Shown here: positions 49,427-58,192 of the stretch, one piece after another
Numbering within the stretch: the first letter of the stretch is position 1
Layout: every line of letters begins with the position of its first letter
Assembly: GCF_020037015.1 (NCBI RefSeq)
Contig: NZ_JAIQDE010000005.1
Coordinates: 248,001-312,000, forward strand
DNA: 64,000 bases
Source: Corallococcus sp. AS-1-6
GTDB taxonomy: Bacteria; Myxococcota; Myxococcia; Myxococcales; Myxococcaceae
Reading direction: 5' to 3'
Notes under the pieces: model-generated
What the model saw: only the letters and a program-made list of their open reading frames with translations
The model's database searches: none
Told to the model about the DNA's origin: nothing
Made by a program: the position numbers and the translations under genes

Positions 49427-49927
49427 ATGAACGCCCTGGCCCTGCTCGCCCTGGTCATCCCAGCCGCTCCGCACGACGACGGCTCGCCGCAACCCTGGTT
49501 CACGGTGGGCCCACTGCTGAGTGTGAGCCGCCGCCAGCAGGACACCGCCTGGGGCGTGGGCCTGGAGTCCACGCTCAACGTGGTGATGCACAACAACCGC
49601 ATGCGCGATTTCAGGTCGGGCTCCGTGGGCGTCTTCGGGCAGGGCCAGTGGATGGACGGGGACCACGCGCGCCTGTGTGGCGGAGTCCAGGGCACCTTCC
49701 TGATCTTCGGGCTGGAGACGGGCGTGGCCCACGAGACGGGGACGGCGGCCCACCGGCCCACGACGTCCCTCCACCTGGCGCCCTTCCTCGGCTTCGTCTA
49801 CGGCTCCGTGGGCGTGCGCGTCAGCGTCCCCTTCCAGGAGGGACGGGACCTGTCGGGCCGCCTCCCATACGGCCGGGAGGTGGGGCTCACGCTGACCCTC
49901 AAGAAGCCCTTCTCCCCCATGCTCTGA
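49427..49927 (+). CDS. probable outer-membrane beta-barrel protein
   Basis: 166 residues from ATG 49427. Signal peptide-like start MNALALLALVIPAAPHDDG. The body alternates hydrophobic and polar residues with Gly/Tyr and ends VGLTLTLKKPFSPML, consistent with a short barrel or a lipocalin-like strand protein (PWFTVGPLLSVSR, FGQGQWMDGD, LHLAPFLGFVYGSVGVRVS). No family assigned. Gene is 6 bp from the convergent membrane gene. Confidence 0.6.
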   Translation: MNALALLALVIPAAPHDDGSPQPWFTVGPLLSVSRRQQDTAWGVGLESTLNVVMHNNRMRDFRSGSVGVFGQGQWMDGDHARLCGGVQGTFLIFGLETGVAHETGTAAHRPTTSLHLAPFLGFVYGSVGVRVSVPFQEGRDLSGRLPYGREVGLTLTLKKPFSPML

Positions 49928-49935
49928 GCGTCACC

Positions 49936-50664
49936 TCAACCGAGGCCACGGGAGTGCTTCGGCAGCGGCCGGGTCACCCAGGCGCTCAACCCGGCCACGT
50001 GCCAGGGCGCCAGCAAGGTGAAGGCGGACGGGCCGATGCTGGCCCAGGAGATGCCCACGGCCCCCGTCCAGAGCAGCGCCTGCGCCAGGATGAGCAGCCA
50101 GCCGGTGAGCTGGAGCCGCCGGCGCTTCAAGGCATGGCCGCCCAGCGCCAGCAGGCACGGCAACACGCCGCTCAGGGTGAACAGCGCCCACGGCACCACG
50201 CGTTCCGCCGTGAGCTGCTCGGGCGGCCTGTGGATGGAGTACTGCGTGTGCACCACGCCGTCGTGGAGCAGCACCCCGTAGAAGAGCCCCGTCTGGTAGA
50301 GCATGGCGGCCGTCGCGACGGCGACCCCGAGCCCTCCGGGTCGCGTCCGGGGCCGCGCGTCCCGCCCCACCAGCTCCGGTGGCAACTCCAACGCGTAGGG
50401 ATGCCCCAGCGCCATCAAGGCGTCCTTCGCCGCCTGCCGCACCGTCACCCCCTCGCGGCCCGCGCGGTCCCCCAACGGCTGGCCCGGCGCCATCAACGCC
50501 AGCAGCAGATCCGCTCGCGCCCGGGGTGTCTCCGCTCCCGTGGGGGCCTGGCCCAGCGCCGCGATGAGCAGGTCGGTGTCCGCCCGGGTCGCGTCGGGCG
50601 AGCGCACGGCGTCCGCCATCGCTTCGAGGGAAGACCGCGACGGATGGGGCTGTGACCGTGACAC
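49936..50664 (-). CDS. membrane protein with soluble N-terminal region
   Basis: 242 residues from ATG 50664. The N-terminal ~100 residues are helical and charged (ATRADTDLLIAALGQAPTGAE, VTVRQAAKDALMALGHPY) with no signal peptide. Four hydrophobic segments follow: AVATAAMLYQTGLFYGVL, VVPWALFTLSGVLPCLLAL, LTGWLLILAQALLWTGAV and SAFTLLAPWHVAGLSAW. No motif known. Divergent from the TonB receptor. Confidence 0.6.
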   Translation of the reverse strand: MSRSQPHPSRSSLEAMADAVRSPDATRADTDLLIAALGQAPTGAETPRARADLLLALMAPGQPLGDRAGREGVTVRQAAKDALMALGHPYALELPPELVGRDARPRTRPGGLGVAVATAAMLYQTGLFYGVLLHDGVVHTQYSIHRPPEQLTAERVVPWALFTLSGVLPCLLALGGHALKRRRLQLTGWLLILAQALLWTGAVGISWASIGPSAFTLLAPWHVAGLSAWVTRPLPKHSRGLG

Positions 50665-50790
50665 GGTGTGGACTCCCTCTGCTCACGGATGGGTGAGGAC
50701 CGGCCCACGATGGCACACGTCCCGACCGCGCCGGAACGCGGGGCGGGGGGCGCGCGAAGCCGGGGCCGCATCCCGTATGCTCCGCGCCCC

Positions 50791-53538
50791 ATGTCCCCGT
50801 CCCTGAACGCCCGAAGCGCGCTCGTCGCGGCCTCGCTCCTGCTGGGCACCCCGGCCCTGGCGCAGGCACCGCAGGACGCCGCGCCGCCCGCGGAAGCGGC
50901 CCCGCCCGCGCAGGCCCAGCCCGTCATCACGAAGCCTCCCGAGCTGCTCCAGCAGGTGGAGGCCCCCTACCCGCCCGAGGCGCTCGCGGAGGGACTCACC
51001 GCCTCCGTGCGCCTCATCATCACCATCGCCGCGGATGGCTCCGTGTCGGACGTGCTGCCCACGGAGCCCGCGGGCCATGGCTTCGACGAGGCGGCCATCG
51101 CGGCGGTGCGCCAGTTCCGCTTCTCTCCCGCGGAGGTGGACGGTGTGCCCGCGCCGGTGCAGGTGGAATACATCTACCACTTCACCCTCGACGCCCCGCC
51201 CCAGGAGGCCCCCGGTCCGGAGCAAGCCCCGGTGGCGCGCAAGGCCACGCTCAAGGGGCAGTTGATTTCACGCGGGAGCCGCTCGCGCGTGGCCGGCGCC
51301 ACCGTGCGCTGCGGTGACGACCCGGAGGCGCCGGAGGCCGTGTCGGACGCGGACGGCCGCTTCAGCCTCGACGTGCCCCCGGGCGAGTGCGCGGTGCGCG
51401 TGGTGGCGTCCGGCTACCAGCTCTACCAGACGAAGGAGCTGCTCCAGGAGGACGAGACGACGGAGGTGAACTTCTTCCTCGCCCCCACCGGCGGCGCGCT
51501 GGAGACGGTGGTGCGCTCCGAGCGGCCGAAGAAGGAGGTCGTGCGCCGGACCATCACGCGGCAGGAGGCGCAGCGGACGCCGGGCACCTTCGGAGACCCC
51601 ATCCGCGTCATCCAGACCCTGCCCGGCGTGGCGCGCGCGCCCTTCATCTCCGGCCAGTTGCTGGTGCGCGGCTCCAACCCCGGCCAGACGGCGACGATGA
51701 TGGACGGGGTCGGCATCCCCCTCCTCTTCCACCTGCTCGGCGGCCCCTCGGTGGTGAACGCCGAGTTCATCGACCAGCTCGACTTCTTCCCGGGCGGCTA
51801 CGGCAGCCAGTACGGCCGCGCGGTGGGCGGCATCGTGGAGGTGGGCACGCGCAAGGGCGCCGCCGACACGCTCCACGGCTCCGTGAAGGTGGACCTCCTG
51901 GACGCGGGCTTCTTCCTGGAAGCCCCCGTGAAGGACGGCATCAGCGTGGCCGCCGCCGCGCGGCGCTCGTACATCGACACGCTCCTGCCCGCCGTCCTGC
52001 CCAAGGACGAAGGCAGCACCCTGTCCGTGGTCCCCAAGTACTGGGACTACCAGTTGCGCGTGGACTTCGGCGCGAAGCGGGACGCCCGTTCGGAGGACGA
52101 GGCCCAGGCCCTGGCCGGCGGCGCGCGCAGCACCGGCTACGTGATGGCCTTCGGCAGTGACGACCAGCTCCGCCTGGTGACCGGAGGCCCGGAGACGGAG
52201 CGCGACCTGACGGTGGACACGCACACCCTCTTCCACCGCATCAAGGGCGACTGGACGTACCGCAAGGGCGCGCTCACGTCCGTCTTCACGCCGTACGTGG
52301 GCTATGACGGCACCAGCTTCAAGTTCGGCGTCGCGAAGCAGGACGGCGTGGGCTACACGGTGGGCGCGCGCGAGGTGCTGGGCCTGGAGCTGTCCCCCCG
52401 CCTCACCGTGCGCACGGGCCTGGACCTCGTCTACGAGCACCAGTCCTTCGACGTGGAGTTCCCCGCCCCGGAGAACTTCGAGTACGTGGCCTTCCCCGGC
52501 GCCGAGTCCGTGGGCGAGCTGCTGGTCGAGCACATCGGCCTTGGCTCGTTCGACGGCGCGCTCTTCGTGGAGGCGGACCTGAAGGTGGGGAAGTTCATCT
52601 TCACCCCCGGCGTGCGCGCCAACTACCAGCGCGCGGGCGACGCCCGGAACGTGGCGTTGGATCCCCGGCTGTGGGTGGCCTTCAACGCCACCGAGCGCAC
52701 CCAGCTCAAGGGCTCGCTCGGCCTCTACAGCCAGCCGGGTGAGACGTTCCGCTTCATCACCCTGCCGTACGGCAACCCGGACCTCTCCTACCAGCGCGCG
52801 TTCCAGAGCAGCCTCGGCGTGGAGCACCGGCTGACGGACGTGTTCAACGTCGACGTGACGGGCTTCTTCAACCGCCGCTTCAGCAACATCGTCGCGCCCG
52901 GACAGATCATCTCCCTGCCGGGCGGAGGCGTGTTCCAGGTGCCGTACTCCAACGACGGCATCGGCCGCGCCCTGGGCGTGGAGGTGATGGTGAAGAAGCA
53001 GCGCGCGTCCGCGACGGACAAGTGGTCCGGCTGGCTGTCGTACACCTTCAGCCAGTCGCTCGACGGGAGAGCGGGCCCCCTCCCCGAAGGCGGTGGAGGC
53101 TTCGGGGGCTTCGGGCCCACCGGCGACGACACGGCGTATGGCCTCAGCCCCTTCGACCAGACGCACATCCTCACGTTGGTGAGCAACTACGTCCTGGGCA
53201 ACGGCTGGGAGCTGGGCGGGCGCTTCCGCTACACCACCGGCCGCCCCACGACGCCGCTCAACCACACCTTCGACCAGTACCAGGTGGACCGCAACCGCTT
53301 CAGCGGCATGTACGGCCCCTATGCGTCCGCGCGCATGCGCGGCTTCCACCAGTTGGACGTGCGGGTGGACAAGGGCTGGCGGTTCCAGAGCTGGACGCTG
53401 GGGGTCTACCTGGACGTGCAGAACCTCTACAACGCGGAGAACACCGAGTTCACGTTCAACGACTACCGGCAGCGCCGCGAGTACGAGGTGCCCGGCATCC
53501 CCATCCTCCCCGTGGTGGGCGTGAAAGGAAGCTTCTGA
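50791..53538 (+). CDS. TonB-dependent receptor with N-terminal TonB_C-like domain
   Basis: 915 residues from ATG 50791. Signal peptide ending PALA. A TonB C-terminal-type domain (about 45-130: PYPPEALAEGLTASVRLIITI, FDEAAIAAVRQFRFSPAEVDG) comes first; it is normally in the partner protein that energises receptors. A carboxypeptidase-regulatory-like domain (about 150-230) precedes the plug (MMDGVGIPLLFHLLGG) and the beta-barrel, which ends in SF with terminal Phe. Cork and barrel are complete. It imports or recognises a large ligand at the outer membrane. A lipoprotein gene follows one base later and is its likely partner. The self-carried TonB domain is common to me from myxobacteria but unusual elsewhere. 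Confidence 0.88.
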   Translation: MSPSLNARSALVAASLLLGTPALAQAPQDAAPPAEAAPPAQAQPVITKPPELLQQVEAPYPPEALAEGLTASVRLIITIAADGSVSDVLPTEPAGHGFDEAAIAAVRQFRFSPAEVDGVPAPVQVEYIYHFTLDAPPQEAPGPEQAPVARKATLKGQLISRGSRSRVAGATVRCGDDPEAPEAVSDADGRFSLDVPPGECAVRVVASGYQLYQTKELLQEDETTEVNFFLAPTGGALETVVRSERPKKEVVRRTITRQEAQRTPGTFGDPIRVIQTLPGVARAPFISGQLLVRGSNPGQTATMMDGVGIPLLFHLLGGPSVVNAEFIDQLDFFPGGYGSQYGRAVGGIVEVGTRKGAADTLHGSVKVDLLDAGFFLEAPVKDGISVAAAARRSYIDTLLPAVLPKDEGSTLSVVPKYWDYQLRVDFGAKRDARSEDEAQALAGGARSTGYVMAFGSDDQLRLVTGGPETERDLTVDTHTLFHRIKGDWTYRKGALTSVFTPYVGYDGTSFKFGVAKQDGVGYTVGAREVLGLELSPRLTVRTGLDLVYEHQSFDVEFPAPENFEYVAFPGAESVGELLVEHIGLGSFDGALFVEADLKVGKFIFTPGVRANYQRAGDARNVALDPRLWVAFNATERTQLKGSLGLYSQPGETFRFITLPYGNPDLSYQRAFQSSLGVEHRLTDVFNVDVTGFFNRRFSNIVAPGQIISLPGGGVFQVPYSNDGIGRALGVEVMVKKQRASATDKWSGWLSYTFSQSLDGRAGPLPEGGGGFGGFGPTGDDTAYGLSPFDQTHILTLVSNYVLGNGWELGGRFRYTTGRPTTPLNHTFDQYQVDRNRFSGMYGPYASARMRGFHQLDVRVDKGWRFQSWTLGVYLDVQNLYNAENTEFTFNDYRQRREYEVPGIPILPVVGVKGSF

Positions 53539-53539
53539 C

Positions 53540-54463
53540 ATGAAGACCCTGCTCAACACCGGAGTCCTGCTGCTGTGGGGCCTGGCGGCCATCGCCTGCG
53601 TCGACCCCGAGGACAAGCCGTCGAGCGTGCACGACCTCCGCGTGCTCGGCGTGTCCACGGAGCAGCCCGAGCTGCTCGCCTCCACCTGCGAGCAGACCCC
53701 GGAGGCCTTCGACGAGCTCGCCGCGGAGGTGACGTACCGCGCGCTGCTGGTGGACCCCGCGGGCGAGGGGCGCCCCCTCCAGTACCAACTGTGGGCCTGC
53801 GCGGATCAGGACGACCGCACGTGCGCGAACGCGGCGGACCGCGCCCTGCTCGCGGAGGGCACCACCTCCGCGGGCGAGCTGACGCTGCCCATCCGTCCCG
53901 GCGCGGCCCGGGTCGCGGAGGACAAGCTCCTGCTGGAGCGCGTGCTGGAGGAGGACGCCTACCAGGGGCTGGGCGGCATCCGCATGCCGCTCGTCCTGAG
54001 GGTGGCGGCGGGCGGCGAGGAGGTCTACGCGCAGAAGCTGATGGTCTTCTGGTGCCCCGTCGTGGAGGGCATGAAGGCCAACGAGCAGCCGGTGCTCCCG
54101 GGCCTGCGGGTGGACGACGTCCCCTGGCCGGAGGGTGAGCCGCTGGAGCTGAGCGGCCCCGGCCCCTTCGTGGTGACGGCCGACGACGTGTCGGACCGGG
54201 AGGAGGCCTACGTGGTCCCGGGCCTGCGGTTGCAGGCCGTGAACCTCAAGGAGGCCTGGGAGATCGCCTGGTACACCACGCTGGGCGAGTTCAGCCTGTC
54301 GGAGACGGGCGGCGCGGACTTCGGTGGCCAGCAGGGACGCCACCGCGTGGAGTGGGAGCCGGCGGCAGGCGCGACGGCCCAGGAGGTGACGTTCTGGGCC
54401 GTGGTGCGGGACGGGCGCGGCGGCAGCTCCTGGCTGGTGCGCAGGGCGCGCTGGACGCCCTGA
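53540..54463 (+). CDS. lipoprotein partner of the TonB receptor
   Basis: 307 residues from ATG 53540, one base after the receptor stop. Signal peptide MKTLLNTGVLLLWGLAAIAC with lipobox. The mature part contains Cys-rich start SSVHDLRVLGV, STEQPELLAST and long beta-like stretches (VTYRALLVDPAGEGRPLQYQLW, QKLMVFWCP, AQEVTFWAVVRDGRGGSSWLV). No family recognised. It probably sits on the outer membrane and binds ligand or assists the receptor, as SusD-like partners do, though it is not SusD-like in sequence. Confidence 0.72.
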   Translation: MKTLLNTGVLLLWGLAAIACVDPEDKPSSVHDLRVLGVSTEQPELLASTCEQTPEAFDELAAEVTYRALLVDPAGEGRPLQYQLWACADQDDRTCANAADRALLAEGTTSAGELTLPIRPGAARVAEDKLLLERVLEEDAYQGLGGIRMPLVLRVAAGGEEVYAQKLMVFWCPVVEGMKANEQPVLPGLRVDDVPWPEGEPLELSGPGPFVVTADDVSDREEAYVVPGLRLQAVNLKEAWEIAWYTTLGEFSLSETGGADFGGQQGRHRVEWEPAAGATAQEVTFWAVVRDGRGGSSWLVRRARWTP

Positions 54464-54543
54464 GGCACGGGCCGTCAGCGCCCTCGTGTGGCGCCGTGGT
54501 TTATCCGGGCACTCCACCACGCGTGCTGGCAAGGTGTCTGGCC

Positions 54544-56403
54544 ATGCCACGCTCCCCGTCGACGAAGAAGCCCGACACCGCCGCGCTGATGAAGAAGGCG
54601 GATGCCTTCCTGGATGAGATGCCGCCCCAGTTGGAGCAGGCCATCCGACTCCTGCGCGAAATCGTGGAGGCGGATCCAGGGCACCTCCTGGCCCTGCACT
54701 CGCTCAACTGGGCCCTGGACCCGGCGCGGCGCATGGAGCCCCACCGCTGGGAGCGCGAGCTGAAGGCCGAGCACTGGCGGGTTCGCGACCGCGTCCTCGA
54801 GCTGACCCGAGGCACGAAGCCCGGCGGCACGCTGTCCACCGGGCAGAAGGCGCGCGCGCTGGCGCTGAGCCAGTGGGCCGAAGACCTGGTGCGGCGCAAG
54901 CCGACGGACGCGCAGCTCGAACAGGCGGAGGCCGCGCTGGAGGAGGCCCTGGCCCTGCGCGACATCGCGGAGCACGCCCGCGCACGGCGGGGGCTGGACG
55001 CTTGGCACGCGCTGAGGCGAGGTGCTCCGGAGCAGGGCTACCGGAAGCTGCTTGCCCTGGTGGAGGCCGCTCCCGACCCGCGCGCCCCTGACGACGAGGG
55101 CCACGAGGATCCGTTCGCCTTCCAGTGCCTGGAGGGCGCCTTCTCCGACGAAGGCTTCCACGCGTGGCTGCGGGAGCAGAAGCCCGCGCCGCGTACCCCG
55201 GCGCGCAGGGCCAAGGCCCTGGACGACGCGCTCCTCCAGGCGGCGGGGCTCGACGCGGCCCCCTTCTTCGGCCCCGGGTTCGAAGGGGAGTGGCGCACGG
55301 GCCGGGTGCTGGCCCTGGTGGCGCTGGGAGCCAACCTGGAGGCCCGGGACAGGGACAAGCGCGGGGTCCTCCACCTGGCCGCGATGGTGGGCGACGCATC
55401 GCTGGTGAAGGAGCTCCTGCGGCTGGGCGCTCCCACGGACGTGATGGATTCAGCGAAGAGCACGCCCCTGCACGCGGCGGCCGAGCACGCGAGCGCGGCC
55501 TGCATCGCCCTGCTGGCGAAGGGCGGCGTCCCCGTGGACGCGCTCGACAGCGCGGGGCGCACGGCGCTCTTCAACGCGCGGCGGGCGGACGTGGCGCGAG
55601 CGCTCATCGACGCGGGCGCCAACCCCAACGCGGGCAAGGGCTGGACGCCGCTGCACCAGTACGCGCGCATCCCGGAGCGCGGGCCCGTCATCGAAGTCCT
55701 GCTCCAGGCCGGAGCGGATGTGGCGCGCAAGGACGCCGCGGGACAGACGCCCGTGCAGGAGGCGCTGGAGCACGGCAACCCGCACCTCGCCCAGCTCATG
55801 GGCGCCAAGGCCCCTGTGGGGAAGACCGGAGCGATTGACGTGCGGCCGATGCTGGACGCGCTGGCCCGCGAGCGGGAGGCGTTGCTCGAGGCCTGGTACT
55901 CCGAGGACAAGGACGTGGCCTCCGTGGAGCAGGTCCTGAACCGGCTCGCGCTGGAGGGCGCCACGTCGTGGGACGCGCTCGCGGCGGCGGTGCAGGGCAT
56001 GCCTCCCTGGACGGCCATGGCCCTGGTGGAGCTCGCCCGGGAAGCGCTGCCGGTGGAGTCGAAGGCTTCCCTCTCCAAGCTCCCACGCTTCGTGCGCGGG
56101 GACCTGGTCGTGAAGGGCGACCTGCACGTGGACGGGCCGCTGCTGGTGACGGGGAACCTCACGGTGGAAGGCGTGCTGAGCAACGCAGGGCCCGAAGGCC
56201 TGCTCGTGGTGGGGGGCTCGCTTCGCGCCAGCCGCGTGGACACGGATGGAGCGCTGCTCGTGGGCCAGGACCTGGAGGCGCGGTCCGTCCGGGGGCACGG
56301 CAACGACGCGACGCTCCGGGTCGGCGGTGAGCTGAAGGCCGAGGAGGTCATCGCGGAGGACCACGACATGCAGACCCGGGGAAGACACCGCATCAACAGG
56401 TGA
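54544..56403 (+). CDS. ankyrin-repeat protein with bactofilin-like C-terminal beta-helix
   Basis: 619 residues from ATG 54544. N-terminal ~200 residues are helical (TPR-like: ADAFLDEMPPQLEQAIRLLREI, LLALHSLNWALDPARRMEP). A central ankyrin array (about 255-410) shows RGVLHLAAMVGDASLVKELL, TPLHAAAEHASAACIALLAK and GWTPLHQYARIPERGPVIEVLLQ. The C-terminal ~90 residues are repeats of LVVKGDLHVDGPLLVTGNL type, as in bactofilin/polymer-forming proteins. Cytoplasmic scaffold with protein-binding modules; no enzymatic site. No neighbours of clear relation. Confidence 0.78.
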   Translation: MPRSPSTKKPDTAALMKKADAFLDEMPPQLEQAIRLLREIVEADPGHLLALHSLNWALDPARRMEPHRWERELKAEHWRVRDRVLELTRGTKPGGTLSTGQKARALALSQWAEDLVRRKPTDAQLEQAEAALEEALALRDIAEHARARRGLDAWHALRRGAPEQGYRKLLALVEAAPDPRAPDDEGHEDPFAFQCLEGAFSDEGFHAWLREQKPAPRTPARRAKALDDALLQAAGLDAAPFFGPGFEGEWRTGRVLALVALGANLEARDRDKRGVLHLAAMVGDASLVKELLRLGAPTDVMDSAKSTPLHAAAEHASAACIALLAKGGVPVDALDSAGRTALFNARRADVARALIDAGANPNAGKGWTPLHQYARIPERGPVIEVLLQAGADVARKDAAGQTPVQEALEHGNPHLAQLMGAKAPVGKTGAIDVRPMLDALAREREALLEAWYSEDKDVASVEQVLNRLALEGATSWDALAAAVQGMPPWTAMALVELAREALPVESKASLSKLPRFVRGDLVVKGDLHVDGPLLVTGNLTVEGVLSNAGPEGLLVVGGSLRASRVDTDGALLVGQDLEARSVRGHGNDATLRVGGELKAEEVIAEDHDMQTRGRHRINR

Positions 56404-56463
56404 GCCCGCGGACCAGCAGCGCGCAGTCGGGCTGTTCCCCAGGCCAGTACACCCGCCCACCAC

Positions 56464-56486
56464 CGGGCCCCACCTTGGGCCCGTTT
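56464..56486 (+). terminator. short terminator-like hairpin
   Basis: CGGGCCC (56464-56470) and GGGCCCG (56477-56483) with a 6-base loop and a TTT after it, about 60 bp downstream of the ankyrin gene. Confidence 0.45.
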
Positions 56487-56513
56487 GGAAGAACCCACAC
56501 ACAAGGGGCGCGG

Positions 56514-57320
56514 ATGAAACGGATGAAAGCGGCGCTGTTGTTCCTGTCGCTGGGCGCGGGCGCGGGCATGGGCTGTGCCACCACCTACGACCCGTACTAC
56601 TACGACACCGTCTACTACGATCCGTACTACGGGGCGTATGACGCGGCCTGGGCCTATACCTGGGTCGACCCTGTCTACGGCTATTGGTACTACGCCATCG
56701 GCAACGTGCAGGCCATGGCCACCGTCGATCCCAACACGGCGGCCTCGCAGCTCGCGGCGAATGCCTCCACCGCCTTCACGCCCGCCGGCTGCGTCACCGC
56801 GACCGCGACGGGCGCGACGGTGAACTACGCCTTCAACAACTGCACGGCGCCGGTCTCCCTCACGCAGATCTCCGGCAACGTGGAGCTGGTGCTCTCTGAC
56901 AACCAGGGGCAGCTCGCCGCCACGGCGACCTCCAACCAGCTCACCATCAACGGCGAGCCGTACAACCTCTCGCTGCAGATCGCCGGCCAGCCGCCGGATG
57001 GCGACACGCGCAAGGTGACCGTCACCTCCAACAGCTTCTCGCCGAATCGCTTCGATTCGCGCACGTCCCAGAGCACGGTGACCTGGACGGGGGGCAGCGG
57101 GTGCATCACCGTGGACAGCACGACCCAGGCCACGAAGGGCGGCCTCAACTCGACGTCGACCGTGTCCGGATACCAGCGCTGCGATCACCAGTGCCCCACG
57201 GCGGGGATGGTGCAGGTGGACACGACCGAAGGGACGTTCACCACCACGTTCGACGGCACCAACACCGCTCGGGTCACCGCGCCGAACGACGAGATCAAGA
57301 CGTTCAACATCGACTGTTGA
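56514..57320 (+). CDS. lipoprotein with a tyrosine-rich N-terminal segment
   Basis: 268 residues from ATG 56514; an open frame upstream (to 56400) contains the terminator and is not coding. Signal peptide MKRMKAALLFLSLGAGAGMGC with lipobox. The next ~40 residues are extremely rich in Tyr and Asp (TTYDPYYYDTVYYDPYYGAY). The rest is Thr/Ala-rich, beta-like (VTATATGATVNYAFNNCTAP) with several Cys. No family recognised. Probably an outer-membrane lipoprotein of structural role. Confidence 0.7.
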   Translation: MKRMKAALLFLSLGAGAGMGCATTYDPYYYDTVYYDPYYGAYDAAWAYTWVDPVYGYWYYAIGNVQAMATVDPNTAASQLAANASTAFTPAGCVTATATGATVNYAFNNCTAPVSLTQISGNVELVLSDNQGQLAATATSNQLTINGEPYNLSLQIAGQPPDGDTRKVTVTSNSFSPNRFDSRTSQSTVTWTGGSGCITVDSTTQATKGGLNSTSTVSGYQRCDHQCPTAGMVQVDTTEGTFTTTFDGTNTARVTAPNDEIKTFNIDC

Positions 57321-57430
57321 GCGCCAGGCGTGGCCGGTGGCGTCCAGCCCTGGCCCGCGCATTGCTGAAGGCCAGACCCGAGGGCTCCATTGACGGCGCT
57401 CCGGGTCCACGCCCTTCCCGGAGCCGTCGC

Positions 57431-57470
57431 ACCGTGGCCATGGCGCCACGGTGCGCGGCTGTGGCGCCAC
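57431..57470. promoter_or_regulatory. pair of palindromes before the DUF1361 gene
   Basis: The self-complementary core TGGCGCCA occurs at 57441-57448 and 57462-57469, 21 bp apart (two helical turns), and a further 8-bp inverted repeat ACCGTGGC / GCCACGGT spans 57431-57452. It lies immediately before ATG 57479, so a dimeric regulator could bind, or the transcript could fold. Not proven. Confidence 0.4.
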
Positions 57471-57478
57471 ACGCCACC

Positions 57479-58186
57479 ATGTCCCGACCGCACTCCCCCA
57501 TCCCCTCCATCCCGAGCCGCCACGGCCTGCTGCCCGCGATCGTGTGCAGCCTGCTCGCGGTGGACCTGCTGGCCCTGCGGCTCGACTGGAGCGAGCGCGC
57601 CAGCTTCGCCTTCCTGTCATGGAACCTGTTCCTGGCCTGGGCGCCGTACACCCTGGCGCTCGTCGCGCGGGGGCTCATGGTGCGAGGCCTGGACCGCCCG
57701 TGGCTCCTGGCTCCGCTGGCGCTCGGCTGGCTCGCGCTGTTTCCCAACGCGCCCTACCTGGCCACCGACTTCATCCACCTGCGTCAGCGGCCCGTGGTGC
57801 CGCTCTGGTTCGACGCCGCGCTCCTGGCCCTGTTCGCCGCCACGGGGTGGCTGCTGGGCCTGCTGTCGCTGGACATCTGGAAGCGGTGGCTGGAGGAGCG
57901 CTGGGGGCCCACGACCGCGTGGGCCTTCGTCGCCATCACGTCCGGCCTGTGTGGCTATGGCATCTACCTGGGCCGCGTGGAGCGCTGGAACAGTTGGGAC
58001 GTGCTGTCGGAGCCGGACCGGCTCCTGCGGGCCATGGCCTCACATGTCAAGGACCCGCTGGCCCACCCCGCCCTGCCCTCGCTCACGCTCCTCTTCGCCC
58101 TGCTCCTGCCGCTGTCCTACGCCGGCTACGAGGCGCTCGTCGCCCGCCTGTGCCGTCAGCGCGGCGGGCGACGCGCCAGCTCCTGA
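57479..58186 (+). CDS. DUF1361 family membrane protein
   Basis: 235 residues from ATG 57479 (an in-frame ATG at 57440 lies inside the palindromes). Five or six helices; FLSWNLFLAWAPYTLALVAR, WLALFPNAPYLATDFIHLRQRP and WFDAALLALFAATGWLLGLLS are the conserved family blocks, with the charged NAPY...D segment. DUF1361 proteins are inner-membrane proteins of unknown function. The stop is 6 bp from the convergent DUF5953 gene. Confidence 0.85.
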   Translation: MSRPHSPIPSIPSRHGLLPAIVCSLLAVDLLALRLDWSERASFAFLSWNLFLAWAPYTLALVARGLMVRGLDRPWLLAPLALGWLALFPNAPYLATDFIHLRQRPVVPLWFDAALLALFAATGWLLGLLSLDIWKRWLEERWGPTTAWAFVAITSGLCGYGIYLGRVERWNSWDVLSEPDRLLRAMASHVKDPLAHPALPSLTLLFALLLPLSYAGYEALVARLCRQRGGRRASS

Positions 58187-58192
58187 ATCAGC

